Position numbers and translations under genes: made by a program
Shown here: positions 8,158-14,538 of the stretch, in pieces
Numbering within the stretch: the first letter of the stretch is position 1
How the letters are laid out: each line of letters begins with the position of its first letter
From: an uncultured Prevotella sp.
GTDB taxonomy: Bacteria > Bacteroidota > Bacteroidia > Bacteroidales > Bacteroidaceae
Direction: 5' to 3'
Assembly: GCA_945827565.1 (NCBI GenBank)
Contig: CALZNR010000009.1
Location: 1-14,538, forward strand
Length of the DNA: 14,538 bases
Notes under the pieces: generated by a model
The model's database searches: none
Told to the model about the DNA's origin: nothing
The model's input: the letters and a program-made list of their open reading frames with translations, nothing else

Positions 8158-11040
8158 CTATTCAAAGCGTAGCATCACTTGTCCGCTGCGCTCTCCTTGT
8201 GCCCATACAGCCTGTGCTGATGGTCCGTTGAGGTCGGTGGTGTTCACCTTGTTTCGCACGGCAGGAATCACCTGGAGCAGACTGATGCCCGTCTCGGGAA
8301 GTGTGTAGAGCAATCTGTCGCGACCGTCGCGTGGCTGATAAACACCCACGTAGTCTGTGTCGTTGCCAGGCACCATGCTGATAGTTCCTGTGGCAGTGGT
8401 CAGCTTCATCCATTGCACGCCGGCAAAGTAACCCTTGAACTCAGGATATTCAAAACTCTCTCCGGGGATGGGGTCGTTATAGTTGTTCTCCCAGATACCC
8501 AGTTGTGGTCCATGCAGACGGTTCTTCCATACACGATACGGTCCCATGCCCAACCATTGCTTGTGTTGAACCTCTTTCTCAGGCAGGTCGAAATTGATGC
8601 CCATCATATCCACCACACCATTGAAGTGGTAGGTATATGCCAGACGTACGGTGCCGTTGGGGGCAATGTGCCATTCTGCCTTTTGTAGTGAACCCAGTTT
8701 GTAGAGGGCGGTGACCACCAAGGTGTCGTTCTCACCATCACTCACGGTCAGTCGGTCAAACTTGCCCTGATCTTCATAGGCAGTGTAGGTAGTCTTTTTC
8801 TTTTCTGCCGCTGGATCGTCATGGTTGTAGAACTGATCGAATGAACGGTCGCTTCTGCGATAGGCAAAGAAGGTAGGACCGTTGCCGAAGTGATAGTCGC
8901 CCTTGCCGGTCTTTACTGTTTGCAGTCTGCCGTTCTCTGTGTTGAATACAAAGGTGGTATTGTGAGCTGTCACCACGCCATTGTTATAGGTGGGGCGTGA
9001 CTTGCGCATCCTGTCCTCTTTCTGAATCAGGATGTCCTCTGCCGTGTCTTTCATCTTAAACACCCAGGTGAATATCTCCATGCCGGTGTGGTCGGTAGCT
9101 TTTACGGTCATTGCCTCAGCATCCGTAGGTGCGGCACCTATCAGTATCTCACCTTTCTCACCGGGTTTCACATCCAGTCCGTTTACCACCTTGCTCTTGA
9201 TGGGGTGTGCCTGTCCGTTGTTGTATTTCACGAATTGGATGTCAAAGCGCACTCCTTTTAGAGTGAGGAAGTCGTATCTGTTTTCCACCATGATGTTACC
9301 CCCCTCAAAACCACAGTAGGGGTAGGTTTGTGAGCATCCGCCATCGTTAAGCAATAAGCGTTCGTTCTGTCCTCCCAGCGTCACCTGTACAGGGCTCCAC
9401 ACCTGTTTCACGGTGTAGTAACTACCTTCTTTCTCGTGGTGTGGTCCCACAATGCCGTCGGCTCCGTAGTTGCCCACATTGTCTATCATTCCGTTCAGGT
9501 CGGTGCGCACCACTCCCTCGTCGGCATACGCCCATATAAATCCGCCAGCGCAGCGGGGCCATGCACGCATCAGTTGCCAGTAGTCGTAAAGTCCGGCACC
9601 TGCACCGCCATCGTAGAGGGCATGCAGAAACTCTGTGGGCATAAATATCTGCGGGCGACGCATGTGCTCTTCGCTTTCTCCATACGAGCGGTAGTGCATG
9701 GTTTCGTATCCGCCGAAATTGCCTTGTGGATGGAGCACGGGGCGTTTCTGTATATCCCAGATATGAAATTCTCCGTTCAATTCGTCATTCCATCCTTTCT
9801 CGTTTCCATTGCTCCACCAGATGATACAGGGATGGTTCACATCGCGGGTCACCATCTCCTTGATAAGCTTCTGTCCGTTGATGGTTTCGTGATGACCGTG
9901 CCAGCCGCTCAACTCATCCATCACATAAAGTCCCAGACTGTCACAGGCATCATAGAACTCAGGGTCAGCAGGATAGTGTGACAGTCGCACGGCATTCATA
10001 TTCATGCTCTTAATGAGCTGCACATCAGCAATGTTGAGTTGCTTGTTGAGTGTGCGTCCTGTCTCTGGCCAGAAGCTGTGGCGGTTGACACCACGGATAT
10101 TTACTTTCTTTCCATTGATATACAGTCCATCGCTCTCACGTGTCTCAATGGTGCGGAAACCAAATTTGTCTTTCTCTATATGTAGGGTCTTTCCGTTCTT
10201 GTCTATCAACGAAAATTCCACGGCATAGCGGTGTGGCGTCTCTGCTGTCCATTGCTTGGGGGATTTTACTTGGAAAGACACATCGGCATGGTCAGAACCT
10301 TGGCGCACATCACATGTGTTTTCTGCCACTTTCTTTCCCTGTAGGTCAGAGACAACGGTGCGCACCTTGGCTCCTTCCAGCACACGGTTGATGAGCACAT
10401 ACGCATTGAAGGTTCCATCGGCCTTGGCATCGATGGCAGTGCGTTCTATGTTGAAGGCGGGCTTGCTGACAATAAATACAGGGCGGAAGATGCCTCCAAA
10501 GTTCCAATAGTCGGCACGGCGTTCCGACAGGTTTACACCGGCATTGCTGCTCTCCTTGCTCACTGTCACTTCCAGCAAATTCTTCTTGCCAAAGAACACA
10601 CGGTCAGATACATCGTAGATAAACCGATAGAAAGCACCTTGGTGCATCGAACCTGCCTTGCGCTTGTTGATTTTTACTTCGGTGTCGGTCATCGATGCCT
10701 CAAACACCAAGTCAATGTGCCTGTTTTCCCATTCTTTGGGCAGGGTGAACTCGTATTTGTACATGCCTTTCTCGTCAGCAATACCATCGGGAAAAGCCTT
10801 GCCGTAAAACTTCATGCCATACTGGTAGGTGCCAAATCCCTGTAGTTCCCAGCAAGAGGGCACTCCTATCTTGGTCCATTTGCCAGAGTTGTTGCCGTCA
10901 GTGCACTGAAAATCCCACTGCACCATGTCATCGCTGCCAGTGCCACTCAGGTATTGACGATGGGTAAATACGTCGTTTTGTGTCATCGCTGTCATGCTTG
11001 TCAGTAGCAGAGCAAAGGCAGAACAGAATAGTCTTTTCAT
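8158..11040 (-). CDS. Divergent GH2 exo-beta-glycosidase (beta-galactosidase-like)
   Basis: This complete 960-residue GH2 enzyme presumably removes a terminal beta-linked sugar; galactose is likely but not proven. The signal peptide is MKRLFCSAFALLLTSMTAMTQ. The sugar-binding domain covers about 25-195 (GVPSCWELQGFGTYQYG, DYWNFGGIFRPVFI), an Ig-like domain 196-297 and the TIM barrel about 300-560. Signature blocks are KVNIRGVNRHSFWPETGR (312-329), MNAVRLSHYP (348-357), WWSNGNEKGWN with acid/base Glu414 (408-418), MPTEFLHA with nucleophile Glu470 (467-474), and GGFIWAYADEG (499-509). The last ~270 residues form a Bgal_small_N-like domain (WLGMGPYRVWKNR). It differs from the LacZ-like neighbour: it has WAYADEG where LacZ-type enzymes have WDWVDQ or WEWADEG, lacks the HYEG block, and its C-terminal domain lacks the SW/SCGP loop. 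A different aglycone or sugar preference is therefore likely. It starts 20 bases after the LacZ-like gene ends. Confidence 0.88.
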   Translation of the reverse strand: MKRLFCSAFALLLTSMTAMTQNDVFTHRQYLSGTGSDDMVQWDFQCTDGNNSGKWTKIGVPSCWELQGFGTYQYGMKFYGKAFPDGIADEKGMYKYEFTLPKEWENRHIDLVFEASMTDTEVKINKRKAGSMHQGAFYRFIYDVSDRVFFGKKNLLEVTVSKESSNAGVNLSERRADYWNFGGIFRPVFIVSKPAFNIERTAIDAKADGTFNAYVLINRVLEGAKVRTVVSDLQGKKVAENTCDVRQGSDHADVSFQVKSPKQWTAETPHRYAVEFSLIDKNGKTLHIEKDKFGFRTIETRESDGLYINGKKVNIRGVNRHSFWPETGRTLNKQLNIADVQLIKSMNMNAVRLSHYPADPEFYDACDSLGLYVMDELSGWHGHHETINGQKLIKEMVTRDVNHPCIIWWSNGNEKGWNDELNGEFHIWDIQKRPVLHPQGNFGGYETMHYRSYGESEEHMRRPQIFMPTEFLHALYDGGAGAGLYDYWQLMRAWPRCAGGFIWAYADEGVVRTDLNGMIDNVGNYGADGIVGPHHEKEGSYYTVKQVWSPVQVTLGGQNERLLLNDGGCSQTYPYCGFEGGNIMVENRYDFLTLKGVRFDIQFVKYNNGQAHPIKSKVVNGLDVKPGEKGEILIGAAPTDAEAMTVKATDHTGMEIFTWVFKMKDTAEDILIQKEDRMRKSRPTYNNGVVTAHNTTFVFNTENGRLQTVKTGKGDYHFGNGPTFFAYRRSDRSFDQFYNHDDPAAEKKKTTYTAYEDQGKFDRLTVSDGENDTLVVTALYKLGSLQKAEWHIAPNGTVRLAYTYHFNGVVDMMGINFDLPEKEVQHKQWLGMGPYRVWKNRLHGPQLGIWENNYNDPIPGESFEYPEFKGYFAGVQWMKLTTATGTISMVPGNDTDYVGVYQPRDGRDRLLYTLPETGISLLQVIPAVRNKVNTTDLNGPSAQAVWAQGERSGQVMLRFE

Positions 11041-11060
11041 AGTTTATCGTGTTTCTAATG

Positions 11061-14538
<3,478 letters not shown>

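Noticed and set aside
9436..9981. 181-codon plus-strand open frame opposite the second GH2 gene
   Set aside because: It is antisense to the GH2 catalytic barrel, with low-complexity Val/His-rich composition and no family match; a shadow frame.

Overview
The window is a tightly packed, one-directional stretch of a Bacteroidota carbohydrate-degradation locus, most likely from a Prevotellaceae-type gut or rumen bacterium. The lineage is inferred from three things: Sec-exported glycoside hydrolases of typical Bacteroidota architecture (GH78, GH106, LacZ-like GH2, DUF5703), A-rich translation starts without clear Shine-Dalgarno sequences, and medium GC content. No rRNA, tRNA, SusC/SusD pair or regulator is present to fix the genus or to show how the locus is controlled.

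All seven genes lie on the minus strand, so the order of transcription runs from the right edge to the left: (i) the last 74 codons of an unassigned exported-type protein (14312-14538); (ii) a LacZ-type GH2 beta-galactosidase (11061-14294); (iii) a second, divergent GH2 enzyme (8158-11040); (iv) a GH106 alpha-L-rhamnosidase (4913-8062); (v) an SGNH/sialate-O-acetylesterase-type esterase (3448-4857); (vi) a DUF5703 protein with a GH95-like (alpha/alpha)6 catalytic half (1162-3423); (vii) the N-terminal part of a GH78 alpha-L-rhamnosidase (39-1153). Gaps are 8 to 95 bases and no gene-free stretch reaches 300 bases, so the genes are read here as one operon. The only intergenic structure seen is a weak bulged hairpin just after the second GH2 gene.

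Every complete gene, and the 5' end of the truncated GH78 gene, begins with a signal peptide lacking an obvious lipobox, so the enzymes probably work in the periplasm on oligosaccharides already brought in. Two different rhamnosidase families, two GH2 exo-beta-glycosidases, a deacetylase and a probable fucosidase/galactosidase-fold enzyme together suggest stepwise removal of terminal alpha-L-rhamnose, beta-galactose (or a related beta-sugar) and O-acetyl groups from a branched plant glycan: rhamnogalacturonan side chains, rhamnose-capped arabinogalactan, or rhamnosylated plant glycosides. The window has no lyase, GH105 or GH28, so the exact polymer cannot be named.

The left edge is not genomic. 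Bases 5-38 are the Illumina Nextera read-2 transposase adapter, including the 19-base Tn5 mosaic end, so the contig ends there and the GH78 reading frame runs into adapter, giving the artefactual tail CLLYTSPSPRD. No new defence, mobile or RNA system was found. The most interesting biology is the DUF5703 enzyme, which keeps the GH95 acid and Asp signatures but lacks one of the two GH95 active-site asparagines.
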